35,451 nt of DNA from a virus. Below are positions 22,491 to 30,534 of the stretch, piece by piece; position 1 is the first letter of the stretch; every line of letters starts with the position of its first letter. The stretch lies in the IMG/VR virus record IMGVR_UViG_3300034062_000402, positions 1-35,451 of that record; one strand, written 5' to 3'. The notes below the pieces were generated by a model. It did no database searches. It was not told the origin of the DNA and worked only from the letters and a program-made list of their open reading frames with translations. The position numbers were made by a program, and so were the translations under genes.

Positions 22491-22858
22491 TTACCATGCA
22501 GTTGCCCCTACCGCCGAGCATGAACACCTATTGGCGAAACTTTAGGGGGCGCACGATCCTATCCAAAGGTGGACGGGATTACAAAATAGCGGTGCAAGAA
22601 TACGTTACTGAAAACAATATTCCGAAACTTGGCAAAGAAAGATTAGCGGCAATCATTAAGATATACCCACGGGACAAACGAGCTATTGACCTTGATAACC
22701 GTATTAAGGCGGTCTTAGACGCTTTACAAGATGCGGGAGTCTTTGAGGATGATGGACAATTTGACGAAATTACTATTGTTCGGGGAGTGATTAAATCTGG
22801 TGGTGGGTGTAATATAATAATTAGTACACTTAACGAGGCGCAAGATGGAAAAAGCTAA
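22484..22858 (+). CDS. rusA: RusA-family Holliday junction resolvase
   Basis: 124 residues. LPLPPSMNTYWRNFRGRTIL and then RAIDLDNRIKAVLDALQDAG and VFEDDGQFDE are the RusA signature. D69, D71, K75 and D90 align, one position earlier, with the residues essential in E. coli RusA (D70, D72, K76, D91). It cuts four-way junctions, here presumably those made by Erf-dependent recombination, and can clear DNA for packaging. Start ATG 22484 overlaps the upstream stop; a second in-frame ATG lies at 22496. The gene overlaps its downstream neighbour by 14 bases. Confidence 0.93.
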   Translation: MLVTMQLPLPPSMNTYWRNFRGRTILSKGGRDYKIAVQEYVTENNIPKLGKERLAAIIKIYPRDKRAIDLDNRIKAVLDALQDAGVFEDDGQFDEITIVRGVIKSGGGCNIIISTLNEAQDGKS

Positions 22859-23225
22859 AGAGCTAGAAAACGCATCACGATTGTTGATGGTTTTGTTGCA
22901 CTCGGCAACAATTGCTCATGTTTTGCATTGGAAAACGACTAGCTACTCAGTCCACAAGGCACTTGGCAAGTATTACGCACAAATCCCTGATTTAGTTGAT
23001 ACTCTTGCGGAAAGTTTATTTGGCAAGTATTCTACGATTACGGATTTTGAAGATCATTTTATGATGGAGTATTCTCCATTACAGTACATGACTGAAATAC
23101 AAGATTACGTTGTAAGTCAGCGTAAGATTATTGCCCAAGATTCAGAGATTCAAAATGCTGTCGATTCAATTATGGATTTGCTGAATACAACGGTGTATAA
23201 ACTCCGTCAATTTAGTGAAGAATAA
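22845..23225 (+). CDS. Ferritin/Dps-like helical protein (DUF5856-like)
   Basis: 126 residues. RLLMVLLHSATIAHVLHWKT followed by SYSVHKALGKYYAQIPDLVD and TLAESLFGKYSTITDFEDHF resembles the Dps/ferritin-like four-helix family seen in large marine phages (DUF5856, from memory). H29 and the HK..L..YY.....L.D..AE pattern recall the Dps ferroxidase layout, although all metal ligands cannot be confirmed by eye. Possible roles are iron or oxidative protection of phage DNA or a virion component. Preceded by GAGG; overlaps rusA by 14 bases. Confidence 0.7.
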   Translation: MEKAKELENASRLLMVLLHSATIAHVLHWKTTSYSVHKALGKYYAQIPDLVDTLAESLFGKYSTITDFEDHFMMEYSPLQYMTEIQDYVVSQRKIIAQDSEIQNAVDSIMDLLNTTVYKLRQFSEE

Positions 23226-23246
23226 ATTAATTTAAAAGGAAATATT

Positions 23247-23864
23247 ATGCCTAACAGTAAAGCAATTGGTGTCGCATACTCTGACCCACAACTAGATTCA
23301 TACCAAGTTGGTAGCTCTAACGATCCGATTGCCATTACATCGGCAAGTATTCTGAACGGCTCTTACGCAACGACTTCAGCCGCTTCTGGTGATACCCGTC
23401 TTAACTATAGCCGTTTAGCTTTCACATCAACTGGCTCTGGCGAAACTAGCCGTGTGTTTTCCACAGTGACTGGTGTTGGCGCAGCGGCTGGTGGCACTAT
23501 TAACGGCGAACACGTTAGTATGTCAGTCAATGGCTCAGGCACAATCAGCGGTGCGGGTAACGCACTTCGTGCAACCATTGGCGGTACATCGACGAATCCA
23601 GGCGGCACTTTGGCAGCAATTCAAGCTGACTCAAACTTTGCAAGCGGTGGCACTTGGTCAAACACTTCATTTATCCGTTTCACAAACAGCGGAACTGGAA
23701 CTGTAGCGTATCTCGCCAATGTACCGACAACTGGTAGCGGTCTATTAATGGCCCCGCACACTACGCAAGTAATGACCGATTCAATTCGGATCATTATGGC
23801 AGACGGATCGGTTCGTTACATTATGTGCACAACATCTGCCGCTAACCGTACTGGCGGCGCATAA
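23247..23864 (+). CDS. Putative virion structural protein, 205 residues
   Basis: Starts MPNSKAIGVAYSDPQLDSYQ after AAAAGGAA, a strong ribosome site. The rest is rich in Ser, Thr, Gly and Ala (SRVFSTVTGVGAAAGGTING, SFIRFTNSGTGTVAYLANVP), with ADGSVRYIMCTTS near the end. This composition is that of phage beta-structured surface proteins. The MPN(S/T)KAIGVAYSDP start looks familiar from environmental phages with unknown function. Its position upstream of the packaging genes, away from other structural genes, is odd. Structural role is inferred from composition only. Confidence 0.65.
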   Translation: MPNSKAIGVAYSDPQLDSYQVGSSNDPIAITSASILNGSYATTSAASGDTRLNYSRLAFTSTGSGETSRVFSTVTGVGAAAGGTINGEHVSMSVNGSGTISGAGNALRATIGGTSTNPGGTLAAIQADSNFASGGTWSNTSFIRFTNSGTGTVAYLANVPTTGSGLLMAPHTTQVMTDSIRIIMADGSVRYIMCTTSAANRTGGA

Positions 23865-24020
23865 GTGCAAATTAGTAAAGAGTTTTTGTTATCTGAAATC
23901 TCTGACTTAGAATCTGAATCACAAAAGGCGCAAACCTTTTTGATTCAGGCTCAAGCTACTATTTCAGCATATAAGATGCTGATAGATAAGTTAGAAGAAC
24001 CAGAAGAAACTAAAGAATAA
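23865..24020 (+). CDS. Small coiled-coil protein, 51 residues, GTG start
   Basis: GTG 23865 directly follows the upstream stop. Sequence MQISKEFLLSEISDLESESQ then KAQTFLIQAQATISAYKMLI and DKLEEPEETKE. Amphipathic helix with an acidic tail, no recognised family. The pattern is frequent in small phage proteins between structural-like genes. The absence of a gap before it suggests coupled translation. Confidence 0.6.
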   Translation: MQISKEFLLSEISDLESESQKAQTFLIQAQATISAYKMLIDKLEEPEETKE

Positions 24021-24045
24021 GCATAATTAACACGATTGAGGGATC

Positions 24046-24312
24046 ATGAATTTACGGCCATTGAGGGATCGGATTGTTATTGAACCGATTGAGCGAGTAA
24101 AGAGTGAAGTCATCCAAGTTGTAATGACTGAAAGAGACAACATGGGTATTGTTGTCGCTGCTGGCCCAGAGGCTCAGAAGCACTTGAAGGAAGGCGAATT
24201 TATCCGCTACGGAACAATGGGTAATGACGAATACTTAAAGTATCAAGAATATTTTGTAGACAACAAACGCTATCTAATCATGTCGTGGAAAGATGTTTGT
24301 TTTGTTCAGTAA
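24046..24312 (+). CDS. GroES-like co-chaperonin
   Basis: 88 residues. NLRPLRDRIVIEPIERVKSE matches the Cpn10 start (PL.DRV.v), followed by a mobile-loop-like segment (VIQVVMTERDNMGIVVAAGP), then KEGEFIRYGTMGNDEYLKY and YLIMSWKDVCFV, equivalent to the GroES end (Y.i..e.DIlav). It is a little shorter than bacterial GroES (~97). Phage versions such as T4 gp31 pair with host GroEL to fold the coat protein; that role is likely here given the P22-type coat gene, but GroEL binding is not proved by sequence. Confidence 0.85.
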   Translation: MNLRPLRDRIVIEPIERVKSEVIQVVMTERDNMGIVVAAGPEAQKHLKEGEFIRYGTMGNDEYLKYQEYFVDNKRYLIMSWKDVCFVQ

Positions 24313-24321
24313 AAGGCAAAA

Positions 24322-24414
24322 ATGCACAAGAAACCTGAACCCAAAAAGAAAGAGCAAAGCGGCAAGATGCCGTTAGCTGCTCTTATCATTGCTTTCAAGC
24401 GGAAAAAGAAATAA
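24322..24414 (+). CDS. Very small basic peptide, 30 residues
   Basis: MHKKPEPKKKEQSGKMPLAA then LIIAFKRKKK. Lys-rich at both ends around a short hydrophobic core. AAAAGG precedes the ATG, and its TAA overlaps the ATG of the next gene (TAATG), which is the main support. Function unknown; it might bind nucleic acid or membrane. Confidence 0.5.
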   Translation: MHKKPEPKKKEQSGKMPLAALIIAFKRKKK

Positions 24415-24671
24415 TGGCTAAGTCCGTATCCCTGTCGGTCAAGCGTGGCGAAAAATTGCCAGTAAGCAAAGGCGCAGGGTTGACAGAGAAAGGTCGTGCC
24501 AAATACAACGCAGCAACGGGTAGCAACTTAAAAGCCCCAGCACCGAAGCCCAAGACGGAAGCCGATAAGGGTCGCAAAGCATCATTTTGCGCCAGAATGG
24601 GCGGCGTTGTAGCTCAAGCCAAAGGGCCAGCGGAACGAGCGAAAGCAGCACTTAAAAGGTGGAAATGCTAA
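24414..24671 (+). CDS. Basic phage protein, DUF6321-like
   Basis: 85 residues. SVSLSVKRGEKLPVSKGAGL then TEKGRAKYNAATGSNLKAPA and SFCARMGGVVAQAK with final ALKRWKC. This matches a conserved phage family (DUF6321, from memory) with the pattern KGAGLT.KGR.KYN..TGSNLK and SFCARM. It is strongly basic, suggesting DNA or RNA binding. Paired with the next small basic gene by a one-base stop/start overlap. Its role is unknown; it lies in the block between early genes and packaging genes. Confidence 0.8.
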   Translation: MAKSVSLSVKRGEKLPVSKGAGLTEKGRAKYNAATGSNLKAPAPKPKTEADKGRKASFCARMGGVVAQAKGPAERAKAALKRWKC

Positions 24672-24817
24672 TGAAAACTGGTTTATACGCAAACATTCAT
24701 GCAAAGCGTGAACGCATCGAGAAAGGTAGCAAAGAAAAGATGCGTAAGCCTGGCACAGAAGGCGCACCAACAGCTAAAGCATTTAAATTAGCGGCTAAGA
24801 CTGCTAAAAAAAGGTAA
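24671..24817 (+). CDS. Small basic conserved protein, 48 residues
   Basis: MKTGLYANIHAKRERIEKGS then KEKMRKPGTEGAPTAKAFKL and AAKTAKKR. The GLYANI.AKR.RI..GS.EKMR.PG..GAPT...F..AA.TAK pattern is shared by tiny proteins in many phage genomes, often next to DUF6321-like genes as here. TAATG coupling to the upstream gene. Highly basic; function unknown. Confidence 0.75.
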   Translation: MKTGLYANIHAKRERIEKGSKEKMRKPGTEGAPTAKAFKLAAKTAKKR

Positions 24818-24820
24818 ATA

Positions 24821-26488
24821 ATGCCACGGGCAGCAGATATGCTCGGTTATCGGACAGGCTCACAATTCGGGGCTGGACAAACCGTTGACCGATCAATACC
24901 GATGGCTACACCTACGGGTGAATTCATCCCAACACCGCCTACAGCAAGCCAAGAAGCATGGCAAGGCGCACTATCTAACCCTAGCGTTGCAAACATCCTG
25001 TACGGTGCTGGTGAGGCCACAGCGTCCCTATTAAGCTCACCATTGCCGTATGTAGCAGGAATGGTTGGCTACGGATACGGTGCATTGACGGGCAAAGACC
25101 CAAGAGAAACAGGCGCACAGTTTCAGCAAGCAATTACGCTTGAGCCAAAAACAGCACTAGGACAATACTACACAGAGCAAGTGGGTGACAAATTAAGCGC
25201 ATTGCCACCAGTGATAAGCGGTATCCCGACACCAAGAATAGGCGCAGGTGCAACACGCTATGCAGGGCAGCAGTACGGTATGCCAATGCTAGAGAAAAGC
25301 CTGACAATGTACGAGCAAGGCAAATTAACGCCAGGCTTTACGCCAATTTCTGAAATATTTATTGGCGAAAAGGCAAAAGGTTGGAATCCTGAGCTAAACG
25401 CTAAAGCTATTGAAATGGAAAAGGCGGGTGCTACGCCAAGAGAAATTTGGTCGCAAACAATGAATTGGAAAGGGCCAGAAGGTCTTTGGCGGCAAGAGAT
25501 AGACGATAGCGGCGCATCATTTGCGGCTAAAAAAATACAGGATATGCCAAAGTACACCGATACGATAAAAACGCATGAAGCATTAACACATCCTAAATTG
25601 TACGAAAATTATCCAGGCGTTCAGTATTATGAATTAGGGTATGAACCGACTCCTGGCGTTGCAGGTAGTTTTAATCCAAAAGAACAAAAGTTTACTGTTG
25701 GCGGCGGGTCAACATTAACAAACCCTGAAGCAATAAAATCAACTTTGTTGCATGAAATTCAACACGCAATTCAATCAAAAGAAGATTTTTCTAGGGGTGG
25801 AAATCCTGAAGCATTGCCAACAATCGTACACGAATTACGAAAACAAGATTTAAGCCCATTGGAAGAAGGCGCAAGCAATTGGAAATTTGCAGCTAATAAT
25901 CTTGGTCGTTCTTCCAGTAATTTGTATATGCACAAGCTAGACAAGTTAAGTCAATCTGAAAACATTAGACCAAGACAAATAACAGGGTTGGCTGATTTTT
26001 ATGAATACAGCAATCAAATCAGATCAGAATACGGGCCAATGCCCAAACGAGCTGGCCCTGAGCGTGATTCATGGATGAGAAACGCTGCGAATTACATAAA
26101 AGAAAAGAATATTGAGAAAAAGCCATATTTAGCTAATTACGAAAATACAGACCCTAAAAAACAGCAATCCATATATCGGAGTGCTTCAAGGGTAATGGAT
26201 AAGTTTGCCCCAGACGCTTTTAAATACCGTGAAACAGTCGCAAAATACAAAACATTGGCTGAGTTAACTCCAATTGAGCAATATATGCGGTCTGGTGGCG
26301 AAGCCGAATCAAGGGCTACACAAGCAAGAATGAACTTAGATATGGAACAACGTAGGGCAACATTTCCAGAAGAATCTTATGATCGTCCAACACAAGACTT
26401 AATTTTATTTAATAAACAAAAGTTGTCGGGAAGATTTGGAAATGATGTTTCGCAACCAACAGACATATTTTCTATACTGTACAAATAA
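24821..26488 (+). CDS. Large protein with HExxH metallopeptidase-like domain (LPD-type)
   Basis: 555 residues. N-terminal ~120 residues resemble virion-internal proteins (ANILYGAGEATASLLSSPLP, GYGYGALTGKDPRETGAQFQ). Residues ~185-250 (ELNAKAIEMEKAGATPREIW, GPEGLWRQEIDDSGA) and ~260-330 look like large-polyvalent-protein-associated (LPD) domains. TLLHEIQHAIQ contains HEIQH at 311-315, a zincin zinc-binding and catalytic motif. The C-terminus is charged and helical. In phages and mobile elements such LPD proteins are often delivered into host cells. The protease target is unknown; activity is inferred from the motif. Starts ATG 24821, three bases after the preceding stop. Confidence 0.72.
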   Translation: MPRAADMLGYRTGSQFGAGQTVDRSIPMATPTGEFIPTPPTASQEAWQGALSNPSVANILYGAGEATASLLSSPLPYVAGMVGYGYGALTGKDPRETGAQFQQAITLEPKTALGQYYTEQVGDKLSALPPVISGIPTPRIGAGATRYAGQQYGMPMLEKSLTMYEQGKLTPGFTPISEIFIGEKAKGWNPELNAKAIEMEKAGATPREIWSQTMNWKGPEGLWRQEIDDSGASFAAKKIQDMPKYTDTIKTHEALTHPKLYENYPGVQYYELGYEPTPGVAGSFNPKEQKFTVGGGSTLTNPEAIKSTLLHEIQHAIQSKEDFSRGGNPEALPTIVHELRKQDLSPLEEGASNWKFAANNLGRSSSNLYMHKLDKLSQSENIRPRQITGLADFYEYSNQIRSEYGPMPKRAGPERDSWMRNAANYIKEKNIEKKPYLANYENTDPKKQQSIYRSASRVMDKFAPDAFKYRETVAKYKTLAELTPIEQYMRSGGEAESRATQARMNLDMEQRRATFPEESYDRPTQDLILFNKQKLSGRFGNDVSQPTDIFSILYK

Positions 26489-26685
26489 TGACTCCAAACG
26501 TCTATCTACCCTACCCAATCCCACAGAACGTCAATGAGTTATATCAGAATGTGTTAACATTGCTTAAGCAGCCTGGTGTTCCTGACAGCCTGTTAAACGA
26601 ATATAACGCTGTGATCGATAATCCCGAAACACAAGACGATATTGACCAAGAAGAAGCTAACTCCGATTCAATGGCTAACGAATGA
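26488..26685 (+). CDS. Small acidic protein upstream of terminase
   Basis: 65 residues: MTPNVYLPYPIPQNVNELYQ, then NVLTLLKQPGVPDSLLNEYN and ETQDDIDQEEANSDSMANE. Acidic C-terminus. TAATG overlap with the upstream gene and ATGA overlap with the small terminase. No family recognised; possibly a packaging accessory by position. Confidence 0.7.
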   Translation: MTPNVYLPYPIPQNVNELYQNVLTLLKQPGVPDSLLNEYNAVIDNPETQDDIDQEEANSDSMANE

Positions 26686-27101
26686 GCAACCCAGTAGGTA
26701 GACCAAGCAAGTATGATCCCGCCTTTTGTGAGCGGGTGATTGAGCTTGGGAAACTAGGTAAGAGCGTTGAGCAAATAGCCTGTGAATTGAATGTCGGCAC
26801 ACGCACAATGTACGAATGGCGTGACGTTCATGTCGAATTTTCGCACGCCTTGGAAGTGGCTAAGGAATTTGAGCAGAACTGGTGGGAAACTATTGCCCAA
26901 ACTCACATGATTGAGGAACAAGGCGCAGCCAAGCTAAACGCTTCTATTTGGTCTAGATCAATGGCGGCACGATTCCCAAAAAAGTACAGAGAATCGGTTA
27001 AGCAAGAAGTTACAGGCGCAGATGGCGCACCATTGCTCGCTGGTATCCAAGTATCTTTCGTAAAGCCAAATGACACTAGCTCAAGCAATAGCGAAGGCTG
27101 A
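26682..27101 (+). CDS. Terminase small subunit
   Basis: 139 residues. NPVGRPSKYDPAFCERVIEL, then GKSVEQIACELNVGTRTMYE and WRDVHVEFSHALEVAKEFEQ is the helix-turn-helix and coiled-coil layout of small terminases that start with a GRPSKY motif. The helical core (WWETIAQTHMIEEQGAAKLN) should form the ring. It recognises the packaging site and hands DNA to the large subunit, whose gene starts inside its last 32 bases. Position directly before the large subunit supports the call. Confidence 0.88.
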   Translation: MSNPVGRPSKYDPAFCERVIELGKLGKSVEQIACELNVGTRTMYEWRDVHVEFSHALEVAKEFEQNWWETIAQTHMIEEQGAAKLNASIWSRSMAARFPKKYRESVKQEVTGADGAPLLAGIQVSFVKPNDTSSSNSEG

Positions 27102-28347
27102 GTTTCCTGAGAAACTGAGTTGTTTATTTGATCCCCCACACTCCCGCTATCGAGTCTTATTCGGTGGTCGAGGCGGTGCAAAGTCTTGGGGAGTGGCTAG
27201 AGCGTTATTGATCCTAGCGGCTAAAGACAAGCTCAGAGTGCTATGCGCTCGTGAATACCAGACTTCAATCAAAGATTCGGTGCATAAGCTGCTATCGGAT
27301 CAGATCAGCGAGCTTGGCTTAGACGGGTTCTACGAGATTACCCAGGCATCAATTCGGGGAAAAAACGGCTCAGAGTTCTTTTTTGTCGGGCTAAAGAACA
27401 ATATATCGAACGTCAAATCCTTTGAGGGTGTTGATATTTGCTGGGTTGAGGAAGCCCAGACGGTATCGAAATCGAGCTGGAACGTGCTGATCCCGACAAT
27501 CCGTAAAGAAAAGTCAGAGATTTGGGTAACATTTAACCCAGAGCTAGAAACAGACGATACCTTTCAACGGTTCGTGGCCCATCCACCCAAAGATTGCGTG
27601 ATCGAAAAGATTAATTGGTCTGATAACCCTTGGTTTCCTGAAACGCTCAGGATGGAAAAGGATGATCTAAAAGAACGGGACATAGAGGCATACAACACGG
27701 TCTGGGAAGGCGTTTGCCGACAGACGGTAGACGGTGCGGTATTTGCTAGAGAGATGCAAGCGGCTGATCTTGAGGGCAGGATTATGCGGGTAGCTTATGA
27801 CCCTGCGAAACCCGTCCATGCGGTATTTGACTTAGGTTGGGCAGACGCAACGGCAATATGGTTCATCCAGTTTATCGGTATGGAAATCCATTTAATCCGA
27901 TATATTGAAGATAATCAGCGAACGATCAGCCATTATCTATCTGTGATGCAAACCTACGGATATGTGTACGACACGCTCTGGTTGCCGCACGACGCACAGA
28001 ATAAAACCCTAGCGTCCAATGGTCGCAGCATTGAGGAAATTGTCAGAGCTGCGGGTTATAAAGTACAAATTACCGCAAAAGTGCCTGTTTCTGATAGCAT
28101 TAACGCAGCGAGAACGATATTCCCCAAGTGTTATTTTGATCGTGAAGAATGTGCAGAAGGGCTACAATGTTTAAGACATTATCGTTATGATGTAGACCCA
28201 GACACTAAAATGTTTAGTAAAAGCCCATTGCACGATCATTATTCGCATGGTGCTGACGCATTTAGATATATTGGTTTAGTGGTTAATGAACCACGCAAGA
28301 TTAAGAAACAGACAACGTATCAATTACCTGCGAGTTGGATGGGATGA
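27070..28347 (+). CDS. Terminase large subunit (PBSX/Terminase_3-like)
   Basis: 425 residues. Walker A GGRGGAKS (32-39), Walker B VDICWVEEAQ (121-130, catalytic E127 or E128), coupling segment IWVTFNPE (151-158), and nuclease acids D254 (AVFDLGWADATA), D308 (WLPHDAQNK) and D396 (HGADAFRY) make a complete ATPase-nuclease. It pumps DNA into the prohead through the portal encoded next and cuts the concatemer. Starts within the small-subunit gene. Its TGA overlaps the portal ATG. Length is normal for the PBSX group. Confidence 0.95.
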   Translation: MTLAQAIAKAEFPEKLSCLFDPPHSRYRVLFGGRGGAKSWGVARALLILAAKDKLRVLCAREYQTSIKDSVHKLLSDQISELGLDGFYEITQASIRGKNGSEFFFVGLKNNISNVKSFEGVDICWVEEAQTVSKSSWNVLIPTIRKEKSEIWVTFNPELETDDTFQRFVAHPPKDCVIEKINWSDNPWFPETLRMEKDDLKERDIEAYNTVWEGVCRQTVDGAVFAREMQAADLEGRIMRVAYDPAKPVHAVFDLGWADATAIWFIQFIGMEIHLIRYIEDNQRTISHYLSVMQTYGYVYDTLWLPHDAQNKTLASNGRSIEEIVRAAGYKVQITAKVPVSDSINAARTIFPKCYFDREECAEGLQCLRHYRYDVDPDTKMFSKSPLHDHYSHGADAFRYIGLVVNEPRKIKKQTTYQLPASWMG

Positions 28348-30461
28348 TGGAAAACGAAAACGATCCACGAATTGCTGATGCAATGAAGTTTCTGCGCCTT
28401 TCGAACGATGCTGATACGTCAAACCGTAGCGAAGCACTTGAAGATTTGAAGTTTGCCGCTGGCGATCAATGGCCAACCGAGATTCAGAACAGTCGCAACC
28501 TTGAAGCCCGTCCATGCCTGACAATCAACAAGATTGATCCGTATATACGACAGGTTACAAACCAACAACGCCAGGCTAGACCCCGCATCAAAGTGCATGG
28601 GATGAATACTAGCTCAGACGAGAAACTAGCAGAAATCCTAACTGGCGTGATCCGTCACATTGAGGTTAACTCAGACGCAGATCAGGCTTACGACACAGCA
28701 TTTGATTATTCTGTGCGTATGGGCTGGGGTTATTTCCGAGTTGTAACTGACTATATTCGTGACGATTCGTTTGACCAAGAGATTTATATTCGTCCGATTG
28801 ATAACCCGTTCACGGTTTATTTTGATCCAAATTCGATATTGCCTGACGGTTCGGATGCCGAGCGTTGTCTAATTACGACGGTATTAGAAAAGAAAGTCTT
28901 TCAGGATATGTACCCAGACGCTGATCTTGGTAGCTTTACCTATCGTGGAACTGGTGACGATTCAGCCGAATGGATTATGAAAGATGATATTCGGATTGCC
29001 GAATACTTCTATACCGAGCGTAAAGCGGTCAAGTTAGTCCAGTTAAGCGATGGCACAGCGGTCTTTGAGGATGAGTTGCCAGCCGAGGAAATCCTGCGAA
29101 TGGCGGGAATTACACGGGTTGGCGAACGTGAGTCCATGCGTAAGCAGATCAAGTGGTGCAAGTTGACCGCTATGGAAGTGCTTGAAGAACGCACATGGCC
29201 TGGCAAGTACATTCCTATTGTGCCCGTCTACGGTCAACAGCTTGTCATTGAGTCCAAGCGTAAAAAGTACGGTTTAGTACGCAACGCTAAAGACCCACAA
29301 CGGATGCTGAACTTCTGGCAAACATCCATCACCGAGTCCGTAGCACTAGCACCTAAAGCGAAGTGGTTACTAGCAGAAGGTCAGGATGAAGGCCATGAAC
29401 TAGAGTGGGCATCGGCTAACATTAAGTCTACGCCTGTGTTGCGATACAAGCAGAAAGACATTGAAGGTCAACCTGCACCAGCACCAGTACGTTTGCAACC
29501 TGAGCCACCACCAGCGGGAATTCTTGCTGCGAGTGCGTCGATCAACAATGATTTGCAAGCTGTATTAGGTATTTTTGACCCGAATCAAATGCCAACTGGC
29601 AATATGTCAGGCAAAGCTATTAACGGTCAGCAACAGCAAATGGATTTGACTAACTTCCATTACTTTGACAATTTAACCCGCTCGATCCGGTTTGCAGGAA
29701 AGATTCTGCTTGATTTGATCCCAAAGATTTACGATCACGAACGAGTAATGCGAATCATTGGCTACGATAATCAGCCCGAACTGGTTGTTTTGAATCAGCG
29801 CACCGTTGATGCGGCTGGAGTCACTAAGATTCTGAACGATGTGACGGTTGGCGAATATGACGTTGTGATGGAGACTGGCCCAGGCTATAACTCCAAGCGT
29901 CAGGAAGCTGTGGCCAACATGATGCCATTGTTGTCGGCAAGTCCAGAACTGATGAAGATTGCAGGTGATCTAGTCTTTAGAAATATGGACTTCCCTGGTG
30001 CGGATGTGATTGCGGATCGGTTGGCAGCGTCTAACCCATTGGCTAACATTGATGAAAAGTCAGATATTCCACCACAAGCGCAAATGCAACTAGCTCAATC
30101 TAAGCAAATGATCGAGCAAATGCAGCAGCAAATGCAACAAATGGAAATGATGCTTAAGAGTCGTGCTGATGTTGTTGCATTGCAGCAAGACGGTGAAACC
30201 AAGCGTAAGTTAATGGATGTGACTTCACGGGCGCATAATACTGAAACGATTAACGAAGCTAAAGTTAATCAAAATATTATGAATTCAATGGTTTCGCAGA
30301 ATAAAGCTGAACTCGATGCAATGACCAAGTTAATGCTTGCTCGCATGGATACTAACCAGTTACAGGCTGAGATTGCAAAGCGTGACGCTGAAACACAACA
30401 AATGTACGCATTTTCTGAGGGTGAAGTTCATACAGAAACTAGCCCATTCATTCAGCGTTGA
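28344..30461 (+). CDS. Portal protein, P22 gp1-like
   Basis: 705 residues from ATG 28344, which overlaps the terminase stop; an in-frame TTG at 28335 is less likely. DLKFAAGDQWPTEIQNSRNL, RPCLTINKIDPYIRQVTNQQ and RQARPRIKVH are typical of P22-type portals, as is GWGYFRVVTDYI. IDNPFTVYFDPNS and SGKAINGQQQQMDLTNFHYF add support. The C-terminal ~130 residues are Gln/Met-rich coiled coil (KQMIEQMQQQMQQMEMMLKS), like the portal barrel of P22. It forms the dodecameric DNA gate at one head vertex. Length is close to P22 gp1 (725). Confidence 0.93.
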   Translation: MMENENDPRIADAMKFLRLSNDADTSNRSEALEDLKFAAGDQWPTEIQNSRNLEARPCLTINKIDPYIRQVTNQQRQARPRIKVHGMNTSSDEKLAEILTGVIRHIEVNSDADQAYDTAFDYSVRMGWGYFRVVTDYIRDDSFDQEIYIRPIDNPFTVYFDPNSILPDGSDAERCLITTVLEKKVFQDMYPDADLGSFTYRGTGDDSAEWIMKDDIRIAEYFYTERKAVKLVQLSDGTAVFEDELPAEEILRMAGITRVGERESMRKQIKWCKLTAMEVLEERTWPGKYIPIVPVYGQQLVIESKRKKYGLVRNAKDPQRMLNFWQTSITESVALAPKAKWLLAEGQDEGHELEWASANIKSTPVLRYKQKDIEGQPAPAPVRLQPEPPPAGILAASASINNDLQAVLGIFDPNQMPTGNMSGKAINGQQQQMDLTNFHYFDNLTRSIRFAGKILLDLIPKIYDHERVMRIIGYDNQPELVVLNQRTVDAAGVTKILNDVTVGEYDVVMETGPGYNSKRQEAVANMMPLLSASPELMKIAGDLVFRNMDFPGADVIADRLAASNPLANIDEKSDIPPQAQMQLAQSKQMIEQMQQQMQQMEMMLKSRADVVALQQDGETKRKLMDVTSRAHNTETINEAKVNQNIMNSMVSQNKAELDAMTKLMLARMDTNQLQAEIAKRDAETQQMYAFSEGEVHTETSPFIQR

Positions 30462-30485
30462 CATTTAATATATTTGGATTATTAT
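30458..30485 (+). promoter_or_regulatory. Candidate promoter ahead of scaffold and coat genes
   Basis: TTGACA (30458-30463), 16 bases, TATTAT (30480-30485): a consensus -35 and a 5/6 -10, although the spacer is one base short. It overlaps the portal stop and lies ~50 bases before the scaffold ATG, so it could raise coat and scaffold dosage. A small hairpin (CCAGTT 30497-30502 with AACTGG 30509-30514) lies in the leader. Confidence 0.5.
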
Positions 30486-30534
30486 GAGCATACTTACCAG
30501 TTAGTTAAAACTGGGTCAATTCTTGGATAAAACC

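Noticed and set aside
22789-22818. TATAAT at 22813-22818 as a promoter for the ferritin-like gene
   Set aside because: No acceptable -35 at 16-18 bases, and it lies inside the RusA coding end where AT-rich codons explain it.
24035-24070. Direct repeat ATTGAGGGATC (24035-24045 and 24060-24070) as a regulatory or integration site
   Set aside because: One copy contains the ribosome site and the other encodes LRD within the GroES N-terminus; a short chance repeat is adequate.
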